The position numbers and the translations under genes were made by a program. Under the pieces are notes generated by a model. It was given only the letters and a program-made list of their open reading frames with translations, was not told the origin of the DNA and searched no databases. 64,000 nt of DNA from positions 6,486,796-6,550,795 of the forward strand of contig JABAKD010000028.1 of the NCBI GenBank assembly GCA_012845835.1. Reading direction: 5' to 3'. This document shows positions 32,738 through 43,759 of this stretch, piece by piece (positions within the stretch are counted from its first letter, which is position 1; each line of letters starts with the position of its first letter). Source of the stretch: Undaria pinnatifida (lineage: Eukaryota; Sar; Phaeophyceae; Laminariales; Alariaceae).

Positions 32738-33064
32738 CTTTTTCGGAGCGTGCCGTGCTATGCTCCCCCCTCGGTCGAACTTGCCCGTCCAATGTCCTGT
32801 ACCAGCCTTCGGGGATGCCTTGATCTCCTCGCCCTGCCTGACTCCGTCCGTCTGTCGGCCAGAAGCTGCCTCGCTCTCCTCTCGGCTGATTTCGTCCATC
32901 ACGTGGCTGGTAGTTCCCATCAACTGGCTGGTTAAACAATAGGGCAAAATTATTGACATTCGAGTTGAACTGCTGTGGATCAGCAATCGACTGTGGCAAT
33001 AGCGTATCAGGTATATATTTGACCCTGGGCGGTAGGTTAGGATACATCTTTGCTGGAGGTTGCA
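32738..33064 (-). CDS. Exon continuing the Gln/Gly-rich repeat region
   Basis: Open block from acceptor AAATTCAG (33065-33066) to donor AAAAAG|GTGATC (32736-32737). After KMYPNLPPRVKYIPDTLLPQ it enters degenerate repeats such as DGRNQPRGERG, DGRSQAGRGDQG and DGQVRPRGEHS. These match the repeat type in the exon at 33740-34924, which supports the two blocks being parts of one protein. The intron between them (33065-33740) is AT-rich and carries a fragment of the dispersed R repeat. Confidence 0.5.
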
Positions 33065-33739
33065 CTGAATTTCGAATCTAGCGTCAAACACTTTTTTATG
33101 TACCAGGTATATGATTTTGAACGGCACTTTCTTTATGAATGTTTTCTCGTCGATAAAGTTCGGCTCGGGAGGGTGAGTGAGTCAGAAAATTTTAAATTTC
33201 GATGAAACTCGACGATCAGTTTGGGAAGATCAGCGTCTCTTCGTGACAAGAAGTGAAGGCTCGGGCTAGGCGGGGGGCGGGACGACGCCTGTTACCACGG
33301 CTTAGCCAAAAAAAGCTGGAAGAGTGAAAGTTACATTAATATCAAAAACGAAAAAATTACAATAGTTCTTGAATGCTGTATTAAGAGCAACATATAGATA
33401 ACTTATACTCGGAGTAATATTCTGTATCCGTACTCTTCCCGATATTAAAGCCCTCGGGGGGAGAAAAACAAAATAAACCGCATACCATACATGTGATAAA
33501 GCAGTATAGTGGAAACTACAGTAATAAATTTATGAAATAGATGTGATGTTTTACCTAGCTCAAAATTCCCCACCTAAAGTATAAATACCAATACTTACCA
33601 TTATAGTGGACAAAAAATAAGACACCTCCCAATAAAAACTCACTCATATAGTATATTACGAGTACCAACAACGCAGCTTGCAAAGATGAGTATTGACCTG
33701 AAATTCGTCAAACTCACGGCTGACGTCCTTGAAAACTAG

Positions 33740-34924
33740 TTATAAAATACTCTCCTTCTTTCCTCCTTCTCTTGCCTGATTTTGCCAATGGATTGGCCCA
33801 GTGTCATGACCTCCTGTGATGTTGTCATTGCTCTTTTCTCTGGCATGGCTTTGCCCATGGATTGGCCGGGGGGGACTACCCTGCTCTCCTCTTGTTTGAC
33901 CTCGCCCATTGCTTGGCTTGTAGTTGCCTTCTGCAACACCGGCGACTTCCTGTTGCTCCCTCCTTGACTGGCTTTGTTGATTGATCGATGCGTACCTATG
34001 ATATCCTGTGTCGTCGGCGCTACCCTGTTCTCCTCTGGCCAGGCCTTGCACATCGATTGGCTGAAAATTTCCCTGGCCACCTCTCGGCTGACTCTGTCCA
34101 TCGACTATTGGCTGGTAGCTGTCATCATTTGGCTGGTAGATTTTTCCCCCATGCTCCCCACTTGCCTGGTTTTGCTGGCTGTACCCTACGCCTCCTGCCG
34201 CGTCGTTTATACCGTGCTCCCCTTTTGCCTGACTCTGCCTATAGTTTGGCCGGTAATTGTCTCTTGTGACGTCGGCTGTGCCCTGGCCTCCGCTTGCCTG
34301 GCTCTGCCCGTCGATTGTCGAATTATCACCACCTTCTGCGCCCCGCCCACTTACCTGGCTTCGGCTTTGCTCGTCATCGTTGGTTGGCTGATTGCTATAA
34401 CCTCCTACAGCAGTGCCGGCGATATCCTGCCCTCGTCGTTGCTCCTCGGTCAGCTGATTATTGTAACCCCTTTCAGCGTCAGCGTAGACACCGCCTTGCT
34501 CCCCTTTCGTCCAACTTTGCCTTGCGTCACCTCCTAGCCCACCCTGCTTTTCCCCCTCCCCATGCATTTCCCTATAAACTTCCTGTTGTTCGTATCTTCT
34601 TCTTGAAAGACCGGCGTTGGTGACACTACTGCCCTGCCCAACCTTTGGCCCGCCCTGCGCTTCTACCTCCAACTGCCATGCCACGATCGCCTCCACCTGC
34701 CGTCGAAGGGCCTCTATGGAGGACTGGTGCTTCGAGGCCAGCGCAGACACAACCGTTTCTAAAGCATCAGCCTGAGCAAGATGCGCTTGACGAACATCGC
34801 TCAGATCGGGCATCCACGCAGCAGAGGAAGCTCTTCGCGTAGTAGTATTGCCAGCAGTAGACTCTTGAATGTTGGCGGAGGGCACTTCCTCGGAAACCTC
34901 GAGCGTAGCGGTAGCTTCTTCCAT
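33740..34924 (-). CDS. First exon: coiled coil plus Gln/Gly-rich repeats
   Basis: A 394-codon open frame starting with an ATG at 34922-34924, the likely start of the long gene. Residues 1-40 are acidic and polar. Residues about 40-90 (DLSDVRQAHLAQADALETVV and IEALRRQVEAIVAWQLEVEA) form a coiled coil. From about residue 120 to the end there are roughly 12 degenerate repeats of 15-25 residues built around GQSQARGEQG, for example DGQSQPRGGQGNFQP. No signal peptide or membrane segment. Gln/Gly-rich repeats after a coiled coil recall animal QRICH2. The stop at 33740 probably lies in intron; a possible donor (GAGA|GTATTT) is just before it. Confidence 0.5.
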   Translation of the reverse strand: MEEATATLEVSEEVPSANIQESTAGNTTTRRASSAAWMPDLSDVRQAHLAQADALETVVSALASKHQSSIEALRRQVEAIVAWQLEVEAQGGPKVGQGSSVTNAGLSRRRYEQQEVYREMHGEGEKQGGLGGDARQSWTKGEQGGVYADAERGYNNQLTEEQRRGQDIAGTAVGGYSNQPTNDDEQSRSQVSGRGAEGGDNSTIDGQSQASGGQGTADVTRDNYRPNYRQSQAKGEHGINDAAGGVGYSQQNQASGEHGGKIYQPNDDSYQPIVDGQSQPRGGQGNFQPIDVQGLARGEQGSADDTGYHRYASINQQSQSRREQQEVAGVAEGNYKPSNGRGQTRGEQGSPPRPIHGQSHAREKSNDNITGGHDTGPIHWQNQAREGGKKESIL

Positions 34925-34929
34925 GACGA

Positions 34930-36630
34930 GAAGGGACGTATTGCCTGAACGGCTATGTTGCGGTCACTGAGGCGCTGCTATACTGCTGCTGACTGCTGTG
35001 CCATCAGCTAGGACGTGTCGCCCATCGTGACATACTGACTTGGGTGTGAGGTCCAGCCGCACCGCCTTTCGCTGGCAGCGCTGGTTGTTGGATAATCGCG
35101 TCCAGTCTGCAATCAGCCTTTAGTTTGTCGAATGGGCACAATTTTTGGGAAAAAGAGACACCGCGTCAGCGAACCGCCACCAGTTTCGCCGACGAAAAGT
35201 CGGGAAAACCATTTTAGCCGTAATCATAAGTACCGTTTTATATCTGCAACAATATAATAACGATGACTATATTTACATCCAGAGTGGTGTTTGGGGGTCT
35301 GGTACAGATGAGCAAAGAAAAGAGGCCAGGCGCGTCCAGTATTCACCCCTTCCTTGCTCGCAGAAACCTACTGCAGCAGTGCAGGGCTGCAGGGCTGCAG
35401 CAGGTTACAATGGCAGGTGCGACAGTTTGCGTCTCGAGTGGGGCACGCTATGTTGTGCTTCCTCGGTGTCTTGCACGGCAGTACTGCTGTGCTGCTGTGC
35501 CGCCATGATAAAAGCCTGTCAAACCACCCCTTGACACGATACGATGTGTTAAATCGACACACGACGCCTATGAAAATACGTGGAAGTGTGGTGAGCTAAC
35601 GCTTTATTTTTCCCCATCCGCCGGAGGATAAAAAAAAAAAAAAAAGATGTGCAGACGGTTATTAATAGTATCAGTCACCATCCCGATCATCGCTCGCTGT
35701 CTAGACTATAGCTTTATAGTCTATAAGTACAGGTTTAAATGCCGCAGCATGGTCTATCGGTCGCCAGTCTGTGCCGGGCGTTGTGACATAAATTCCTTCT
35801 ATCCCGAATTGTATTTCCCCGGCTCTTTCGCCTAGTGGCGTGCGTGGTATGGTGTCCTATACTAACGTGCGGAGTGCCACTGAGCTGCCGATCACAGTGT
35901 GTCTCGTTGTGTGTGATAGAAACGAAATACCGTATTGTCGTCTCGCTGGGTGTGTCTGGGCTGTCCTTACGACGAGATTGGATGTGTTAGGGACGGAGCT
36001 GTTGTTTGTTATGAGCGGTAGACGTCGAACCCACAGGTCTACCCGGCCTGAGTCGTTGTGACGATGGCTTACGACTTTCCCTGCGGACCTCCCATACAGA
36101 TCAATAAGATATCGCTTTCACGCTGAGTATCGGAAATCGACAACATTCTTTGAGCACTAAGACTTTTAGAAGAGTCGAGGTTTAGGTTACAAGATCCGCG
36201 TCAGGTATGATCGAAGATGGATTGCGAAGATGCCGGGTCAGAAGACGATCCACTAACAAGTATGTAGCGCACGGTGCTGTTTCCGGGTGACCATCAGAGC
36301 CCTGACGGCAGAAACTAGGAAAAAATGGCCGGGACTCTAAAGCTGACAGCGAAAGGTTCAAGGGGGAAGCCAAGGTTTGGCGGATATTTTGGCTCTTGTA
36401 TAGACTACAAGTTTTACGTAAGTAGTCAAATACGCCAAAATTAATGGACGGGGCTAAATTAGGACACGGTGTCGATGCTGGCTAAGTTTGCTGGATTAGT
36501 GAATCCATGGTACGTAATGCATGTCCACAAGGATGTAGCTCGAACTTGAAGGCAGGGAGGACACTGCGTCGCGGAGATCAAGAACGCGATGCTCCAGATA
36601 GACCTTGGAGCAATATATATATATATATAT
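34930..36630. other. 5' flank of the long gene, no gene recognised
   Basis: A CTGCAG-rich stretch at 35370-35405 and an A-run at 35631-35645. No TATA-type promoter or open frame I would defend. Possible regulatory region of the gene starting at 34924. Confidence 0.4.
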
Positions 36631-36636
36631 CATAAA

Positions 36637-37265
36637 AATTATAATACACTCCAGCTGTGAGATCGAAGATTTCGTCGAAACTCATCTTTGCAAGCTGTGT
36701 GTGATACTCCGATCGCGCGCATTACGGGTTGTGTGTCCTCATTAAGGATATAGGTCGGCGACTCCCCTTACAGCTACAGTGTAGCTATCAGGGTCAACAG
36801 GATGATTTTAGTCAGTCTGTGCGCGGAAACTATAAAACCCGTTTCTGAGGGGGACAAAATCTGACAGCTGTGAAGGGAAAGGGGGGCCTGGTTTTGATCA
36901 AAAGCGAGCGGGTTTGGAGGGGGGCGGGGGGGGGGGGGGGGGGGGGGGAGGGGCAATTTGTGCATGTAAGCTATAAATCCTTTCGAGGGGATAAATCTGA
37001 CGGTTTTGGCACCAGTATATTATTGGGGGCGGGGGGGGGGGGGGGGGGGGGGGGGGTTGGGGCGGGGGGGGGGGGGGGGGGGCAGCTCGATATGTGCCTG
37101 GAAACTATACATTATTTCGAGGGGATAAATGTGACATTTTTGGAAATAATACATCAGTTTATCGTGTATATCCTGGGGTAAGTCGTACAATCAGTGAGTA
37201 AAGAGAGGGTGGAGTGTTCGAGGGGGTGGGGTTGGGATGGGTGGGGGGGGGAGGGTGGGGGGTTG
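36637..37265 (+). repeat. R repeat unit, copy 1, with G-tracts
   Basis: Core CACTCCAGCTGTGAGATCGA..CATCTTTGCAAGCTGTGTGT, then GTAGCTATCAGGGTCAACAG, then three sub-repeats of the form GCTATAAATCC..GGGGATAAATCTGACGG separated by long G-runs (36917-36950, 37027-37082). Confidence 0.8.
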
Positions 37266-37375
37266 GGGCGGGGGTATATATACTTGTATGATATTCCGGA
37301 TGCATACAAGTAGTAGTGATTGTTTAACATCACGAACAGATAACTGATGGAGGCGGTATTCTCAAACATTATTAT

Positions 37376-39454
37376 AAAAAATGAAAATACACTCCAGCTG
37401 TGAGATCGAAGATTTCGTCGAAACTCATCTTTGCAAGCTGTGTGTGATACTCCGATCGCGCGCATTACGAGTTGTGTGTCCTCATTAAGGATATAGGTCG
37501 GCGACTCCCCTTACAATTACAGTGTAGCTATCAGGGTCAACAGGGTGATTTTAGTCAGTCTGTGCGCGGAAACTATAAAACCTGTTTCTGAGGGGGACGA
37601 AATCTGACAGCTGTGAAGGGAAATGTATCCTTTTATCAAGTGAATCTTGTAAGTCGAATAACCGGTGACGGGGGGGGGGCGGAGTTTTGAAGGACGTTGG
37701 GGCCTGGTTTTGATCAAAAGCGAGCGGGTTTGGAGGGGGGGGGGGGGGGGAAGGGGGGGCAATTTGTGCATGTAAGCTATAAATCCTTTCAAGGGGATAA
37801 ATCTGACGGTTTTGGCACTAGTTTATTATTGGGGGGAGGGGGGGGGGGGGGGGGTTGGGGCGGGGGGGGGGGCGAGGGGGGCAGCTCAATATGTGCGTGG
37901 AAACTATACATTATTTTGAGGGGATAAATGTGACGGTTTTGGAAATAATGCATCAGTTTATCATGTAAATCCTGGGGTAAGTCGTACAATCAGTGAATAA
38001 AGAGAGGGTGGAGTGTTCGAGGGGGTGGGGTTGGGATGGGTTTGAGGGGGGTGGGGGGGTGGGGGGAGGTGGGGGGTGGGGGCGGGGGGGGCGGAAGGGG
38101 GGGGGGGGGGGGGGGGGGGGGGGGAGGGGGCGGGGGGGGGGGCGGGGGGGGGGGCGGGGGGAAAAGGAGGGGCTTTAGGTGAGGGGTTTGTTATACGTGT
38201 GGTGCTAGGTCTAGGCGATGGTGCGGGTGATGGGGAATAAGGAGGCGTTCGAGGCGGGGGGGGGGGTGGGGGAACACAGCGGCATGGATGGCTCTCGAAA
38301 GATAATGAGGTGATATCCTGTGCGTGAAGTGTTTATTAATCTGGCGGATTTCGATATTTGGTGGGGCGTTTGAGTAAGGGAGAGCAAGAGGGGGGGGGGG
38401 AGATTTTTTAGGAGGTTTAGGTCACAAAAAATATTCAAATACACTTCGGCTGTGAGATCAAAGATATGTAGCAGCTTGTTATACGCGTGGTGCTAGGTCT
38501 AGGCGATCATGCGGATGGTTGGAAAAGAGGGGGCGTTGGAAGGGGGGGGGGGGGGGGGGGGGGGGGGGATAATTGAAAACACGTCATGGATGGTCAGAAA
38601 GATAATGACGTGATATCAACTGCGTATAGGTGTTTATTACTCAGGCCGATTTCGATTGTGAGTGGAGCGTTTGGACAAACTAGGCGGAAGGGGGTCTCAA
38701 ATGTACGATTTCACGCCCATGATTTTTACCGTGCCGCTGTGGGGCTCTGAGGTCGCCAATTCTAAGACAGAGATACATCTTACAAATACAGCAGTTGAGG
38801 TGGGCATGCAACGTCATATATATGCGATGTCACTACTATTGAACGCGAGGGTGACTTTACTTCGTCAGGCATATGCTACTGCGTTTCGTAAAGGTTGTCT
38901 CACGTGGACATGCGATGTCACCACTATTGAACGCGAGGGTGACTTTACTTCGTTAGGCACATTCCACTGCGTTTGGTATGGTAGAGGTTGTCAGACAATC
39001 ATGTAAGCGGATGGAGGCAATACCCTGCGTAATAGGTTGGTCGTGTGGTTTATCGCAGTGTTAACATCCCTGTCTGTACTTACTTTTCACATTATTATAG
39101 ACTATAGTGTACGCTTATACGTCCTGTTTTCTCCCCACTGTCGTCGAAGATGTTGTAGTCCTGTAGCTGTCGCGTCCATGTCTGGTGCTCTTGTTAGTGG
39201 TGTTCATGAAAACATGCCCTAACATGTAGTAGATGATCGCTGAGTGGTGTTCCTTTCCTTTACATCAAGCCAGGTAGTGTATGCCAACGCAACCGCTTGC
39301 TTGAAAAACGACAAAGAAATTCCTCACACACCTGACACAGAGAAGACGCGCCCGAAGATTGTTCAGTATACCGACGGTCAGGAACAGGTTATCGAGCAGC
39401 GCACTTGATTTTTACTACCGCTCCTCACTCCACCTAAGACACTACGGGCATGCG
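37376..39454 (+). repeat. Large direct repeat, copy A
   Basis: Near-identical by eye to 46612-47838 and 48939-49698. It comprises an R unit, a G-tract domain (37734-38160), a GGCGGATTTCGAT domain, and a 760-bp tail from TGTACGATTTCACGCCCATG to GACACTACGGGCATGC. The tail is open in one frame for about 100 codons but shows no protein-like conservation against its other copies. Confidence 0.85.
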
Positions 39455-39739
39455 TTGGACCCAGTTCGCTGATGCCCCAAACCAATTTCAAAGGAGGTGA
39501 TGTGGTGGGCGAATGCTATAATGATTTGCGCTGCTGCGATTACCCTGTCTCTCGTTCCGTTTGTTCTTGCGTTCTTGATGAACCTATCATTTGGCAACGA
39601 GCAGTTGTGACGCATTTTTAGGTTTGTGTAAAGACTTTATGTGGACTATGTGATGTTTCTGACTCGTAGGGACCTCAATTTGGAACCCAGGATATATGGG
39701 TTCCATCTTTCGACTGGTGTTCGTATGCGGACGTATATA

Positions 39740-40140
39740 TGGTTTTAGTGTGTCGCGTGTCCGCGTGGTTTTTGTTTCACGTATGTTTTGGTTGATATTC
39801 TAGACTTGGATATCGTATTGTTTCAAAGTGGTGCTTTCCGCGTTTTTGATGCTACACGTATATGTTTTGGTTTATGTTCTAGACTTTGTTATCGTGTTGT
39901 TTCGGAGCGGTATTTTCGAATGCATGTTATTTTGTAACCACGTAGTTTTTGCTACACGTGTACGTTTTGGTTGATGTTCTAGGTTTCGTTATCGTTTTGT
40001 ATCAGGGTGGTGCTTTCGAATACATATTATTTTGTTTTGTTTGTTTTGCAACCACGTGGTTTTTTCTACACGTACTTTTTGTTTGATGTTCTAGACTTCA
40101 TTATCGTATTGTATCAGAATTGTTTTTTCGAATATATATT
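39740..40140. repeat. ~120-bp tandem repeat, four units
   Basis: Units built on CTACACGT.TACGTTTTGGTTGATGTTCTAGACTT..TTATCGTATTGTATCAG. AT-rich and non-coding. Directly downstream are G-runs at 40155-40200. Confidence 0.75.
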
Positions 40141-41700
40141 GGTGTACAGTGGTTGGGGGGGGGGGGGGAAGAGGGGAGGGGGGGAGGGGGGGAGGGGGGG
40201 GCTGTTGTATATATCTGCAAAACGCATTTTTGTACGCCGAGAAAACTGCTTCGGGGGGCTAAAAACGAAGTTGCGAGGGACGTTTGGGAATTTCAACGTT
40301 CCCCCTCGCGGATTTTGTTAAGTATGGTTAAATGCATGTTTATCCCTGAAGATAGACATGCAATAACCAGCCTTGACAACTATGGGTTGTAGCGGTATCA
40401 TAATACACTTATAATACCGTTACTCTTCATAGTTTGACTATGTGTGTATTATTTATTTTGCTACACGGTGTGGGTTGAATCGAAATACGGATTGAGGCTA
40501 GGGTTTAAAAAAAGGGGGGGGGGGGGGTGAGGGGGGGGGGGATTCGACAAGAAAGCGTTTGTATGTATAGGTAGTCTGCTTATTGATTATCCCGTCATGT
40601 TGGTGGGTGACATGTGATGAGTTGCGGGAGGTTTGGGGATGTTTCGGCGACTCCACTTGCAACTACAGTGTAGCTATCCGGGTCAACAGGGTGATATTAG
40701 TCAGTCTGTGGACGGAAACTATGAAATTCGTGGAAGGTAATGCATCAGTTTATCAAGTGAAATCTGTAAGTCCAATATCTGGTGAGGGAAGGGTGTCGGG
40801 GGGGGGGGGGGGGGGGGGAGGGGGAAGGGGGTGAATTGCAGCAGCGGGATCTCCAGCACGTGGAAGTGTTCAATACTCTGGCGGATTTCGATGTGGGTCG
40901 TTTGAAGGAAAGTGAGGGAGAAGCAAAAAAAAAAAAAAAAAAAAACGACTAGCACTTGCATTCAGGCGTGGTTTGGACTCAGTAACGTTCGTTGTTTCCG
41001 TGGACATACCATGTTTTGGCATGATTTTTGGCGTTGTTTATTTCCTGAAATATTTCGGTTCTAGGTAGCGTGTTTGATATGTACGTCATGAATGTATGTT
41101 TTGCGTTGGTATAGTTGAGAAACTTGGTTATAATTTACATTCCTCAATCGACGTCGTCGAGAAGACAAATTAATCCATACTTAACAATGTTATTTGTGAT
41201 AACGTTTTTGTAATCCTCAGATGTTTAATAAAGACGTTGTAACCTACGAACGTAGGTTGAACACTTCCATGCTTATAACACCCTCTTTTCAACCCACAAA
41301 TACCCAGTACTCGACATGCACAGTCCATACTCACTTCCACACTCATATGTACCCGCTTCCCAACCCACACACATCCAAATGTAGACGCCTCTTCCGAATA
41401 ACTCGAATCAACATGCCCGCACACATTGTTTATTCAGGTACGACGTTGCATCACGCTCTCAGACTCTAATGTCTACGACTATGCTTACATGACTACGTTT
41501 CCACTTATCCACGAAAATACCCCCCCCCTCCCTCCCCCCCCCCCCCCTTCCCCCTCTCCATAACTCTTATATCGATATATTCCCCTAAACGGTGGTTGTT
41601 CATTCCTCTATGACTTTTTGTACAACTAAACGTTTGAGGGATAGGCGAAGTGGCCATTCCCATAAATCATGTATAACTTCTGCAATTCAATCGCTCATTC

Positions 41701-42855
41701 CTAAAAATCATGTAACGTACAAAGACGTACCCACTCATCACTCAGCAGTCTATCATGCCCGGGTGCTTGACCTTCCCTTTCGATACATTTCCAAACTCCT
41801 TCAGTGACCAGCCACCAATACTTCTCACGTACAACCGGGTCATGCACTCTTTTAATAGTCGGCTTTATTGGTGAGTTTTTGAAAAATGTTTTGCGGAAAT
41901 TGTGGAGTTTGTTCCTCAAATGTTCCTTGGCATAACCGTGTCTAATCATGTCCGTCATCAACTTAGCAGCTGCTACTTGGAAGAAATGGATTTCCGAGCA
42001 CCTAATTGCAAATCGACAAAGTTGGCAATGGAGAGTCGCATACAAACACTTTTTTGATAATCGTGTTTCAATGTGGGGGTATCTACGGTACTGCTTCAGT
42101 GTCTCCATGTGGTCCCGCTTATCATACATTCGAATTTGCGACACTCCAGGAGTACTTTGAAGAATTTCCATATCCAGGAAATGCACTGTTTGCCCTCTTT
42201 GTTCCTTGATGATAGATACAGGGTTCGCAACCTGCTCACCCTCGTCATCCACGATGTGTTTTGGGTACATTCCACCATACACCCCCCCCTCCCCTCCTTC
42301 CCGCTTGATAATTTGTTCAAACGTAGGGCCTTTCCTACTTGGTAAGCCTGGTGCTACCGTAAGTATGTCATCTATGAATCTCTTAGTGTTACTACCGTAC
42401 TGTTCAATAAACTCTAAAGGGCAAAGAGGTTCAATGTTGTTTCTCGTATCGAGTAAATATCTATTTATCATAGGTTTTAGGAAATTGAGTTCATGCATGA
42501 ACGCAAAATCGTTCGCTAAATCGGGTGCGGGTGCAGTGCCCATGAATATGCCCGATGATTGCTTATTTATCGCTCCTCCAAATTGTACAAACCCTTCGTC
42601 TAACACGAAGTTAATCCATTCACACAGTTTAGCTTGACCAACATTAAATTCCCTTTTGTTGTTAGTTGTTTCATTAGCATTTACAGGAGGGTTGAGAGAC
42701 CAGTGTATTTTGTTGATCTTCGGTTCCTTTTCATCATTTTTGAACCCATACTTAATGTACATCGATTTGGAACCGTCTTTTGCTTCTTGGTACGTGAATA
42801 CCAAGTCCAGTAACTCGCCCATGATACGTTTAAGACATATGACCGGAATGTTAGT
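41701..42855 (-). pseudogene. Penelope-like RT, C-terminal half
   Basis: In frame with the preceding block after the TAA: TNIPVICLKRIMGELLDLVF, GIFMGTAPAPDLANDFAFMH (RT motif B-like), RFIDDILTV with the Asp-Asp catalytic pair, and QTVHFLDMEI (motif D/E). The frame then runs about 130 residues as a basic thumb-like region (HNFRKTFFKNSPIKPTIKRV) and ends at 41701. An ATG at 42820-42822 opens the long frame but is internal to the RT. Confidence 0.8.
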
Positions 42856-42858
42856 TTA

Positions 42859-43745
42859 CATAGCTACAAAATCAAAAGTTTCCAGGTGGTGAGGCAGTTC
42901 GTTTTTTGCCATCGCTGCTTTGTGGTCCAAATCTTTCATGACATGTACTATCTCAGCCCCACCTGAAGTAATCCAACACTTGTTTGCAACCAAACCGATA
43001 CGAATACATTCTTCACGCCACAAAGCATCTAGTACTGGTCTGATGCCAACGAGTACTGCATTTACTATCTTAGCTACGCCTTCTGTGGTTGTGCCACAAC
43101 ACGCTGTGATACCCCGGAAAGCTGGGATCGCTTTGTGTAATTTGGGCATAAGATATCTAACCGGTATCTGCGTAGAGTACCTTTTGACATACTTGTGTTT
43201 GTGTAGATTTTGAGGATCTTGGATGTTGAGGATCTTGGATTTTGACCATGACCATCGGTATCGGTAAATGTTCCTTCAGCAAATATGTAATTTGCCTCGT
43301 CGTGATTTTTTCTATGAGGTCTGGGAACAACTCACTCCCAACTCGTGTATATCCTGGACCACTCAACTCTGCTGTGGTTACTCTCGCATAACAGGCTTTG
43401 CACATGACGCTCAAGCAGTTTGCTGCTTTGTCCACTTTGGTGATAACGACACTTTTATGCGCCTGTTTGAATGCGTGTCTGGCTGCCGAAATGTCGATGT
43501 TGCCTGTTACTGGACGTGTTTCGGCAGCATCTTCTGCGTATTCTAAACACCTACGTATTTCTTCAAATAAATAGCGTGTTCCTCCAGTCTAAAGTATCCT
43601 CGTAGTTGATTGCTAAGTTGCTGCAGATCTCGGTTACATGTTCCTCAATGGCCGTGACCAATTGCACATAAAATGGGGCTGTATGCTTCTCCTCCGCATG
43701 ATCTAATCTAAACCCGGCCTGCAATTTAAGTATGGCTTCAGCATC
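42859..43745 (-). pseudogene. Penelope-like RT, N-terminal half (frameshifted)
   Basis: Three frames must be followed. From 43743: KDAEAILKLQAGFRLDHAEE, a break near 43575, then CLEYAEDAAETRPVTGNIDI and VDKAANCLSVMCKACYARVT, the VDK block typical of Penelope RTs. A further break at the 16-bp duplication (43218-43249) is followed by MPKLHKAIPAFRGITACCG (RT motif 2, PKxHK) and ETFDFVAM, which contains the first catalytic Asp. The next codon is TAA at 42856-42858, where the family has Tyr (YTNIP). Confidence 0.75.
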
Positions 43746-43759
43746 TTTCTGCTTAAGGC

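Larger units (their letters stand above)
1191..34924 (-). other. Proposed single long gene: DUF4795/QRICH2-like protein
   Basis: Container entry for the minus-strand exons listed separately. What is seen: coding-like blocks on one strand, each opened by an AG and closed by a GT. The last eight (18503 down to 1191) are all phase 0 at both ends, so they join without frame conflict into about 816 residues rich in heptad-like coiled coil. A CLSCNRPL motif near the C-terminus resembles the CxSCDRPL signature of DUF4795 proteins. What is known: animal QRICH2, a DUF4795 protein, has Gln-rich repeats at its N-terminus and acts in sperm flagellum assembly. Inference: the Gln/Gly-rich first exon (33740-34924) belongs to the same gene, which would suit an alga with flagellate cells. 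Introns are 1-6 kb and full of small transposons. The 5' half (exons above 23 kb) could instead belong to one or two separate genes. Confidence 0.45.

Noticed and set aside
36870-38180. Gly-rich ORFs on plus strand
   Set aside because: Translations of G-runs in repeat units; no splice context and no conserved protein features.
38701-39006. 114-140-aa plus ORFs in the duplicated 760-bp tail (also at 48.8-49.25 kb)
   Set aside because: Older copies of the same tail at 48.2-48.9 kb do not preserve the frame, so it is probably non-coding.
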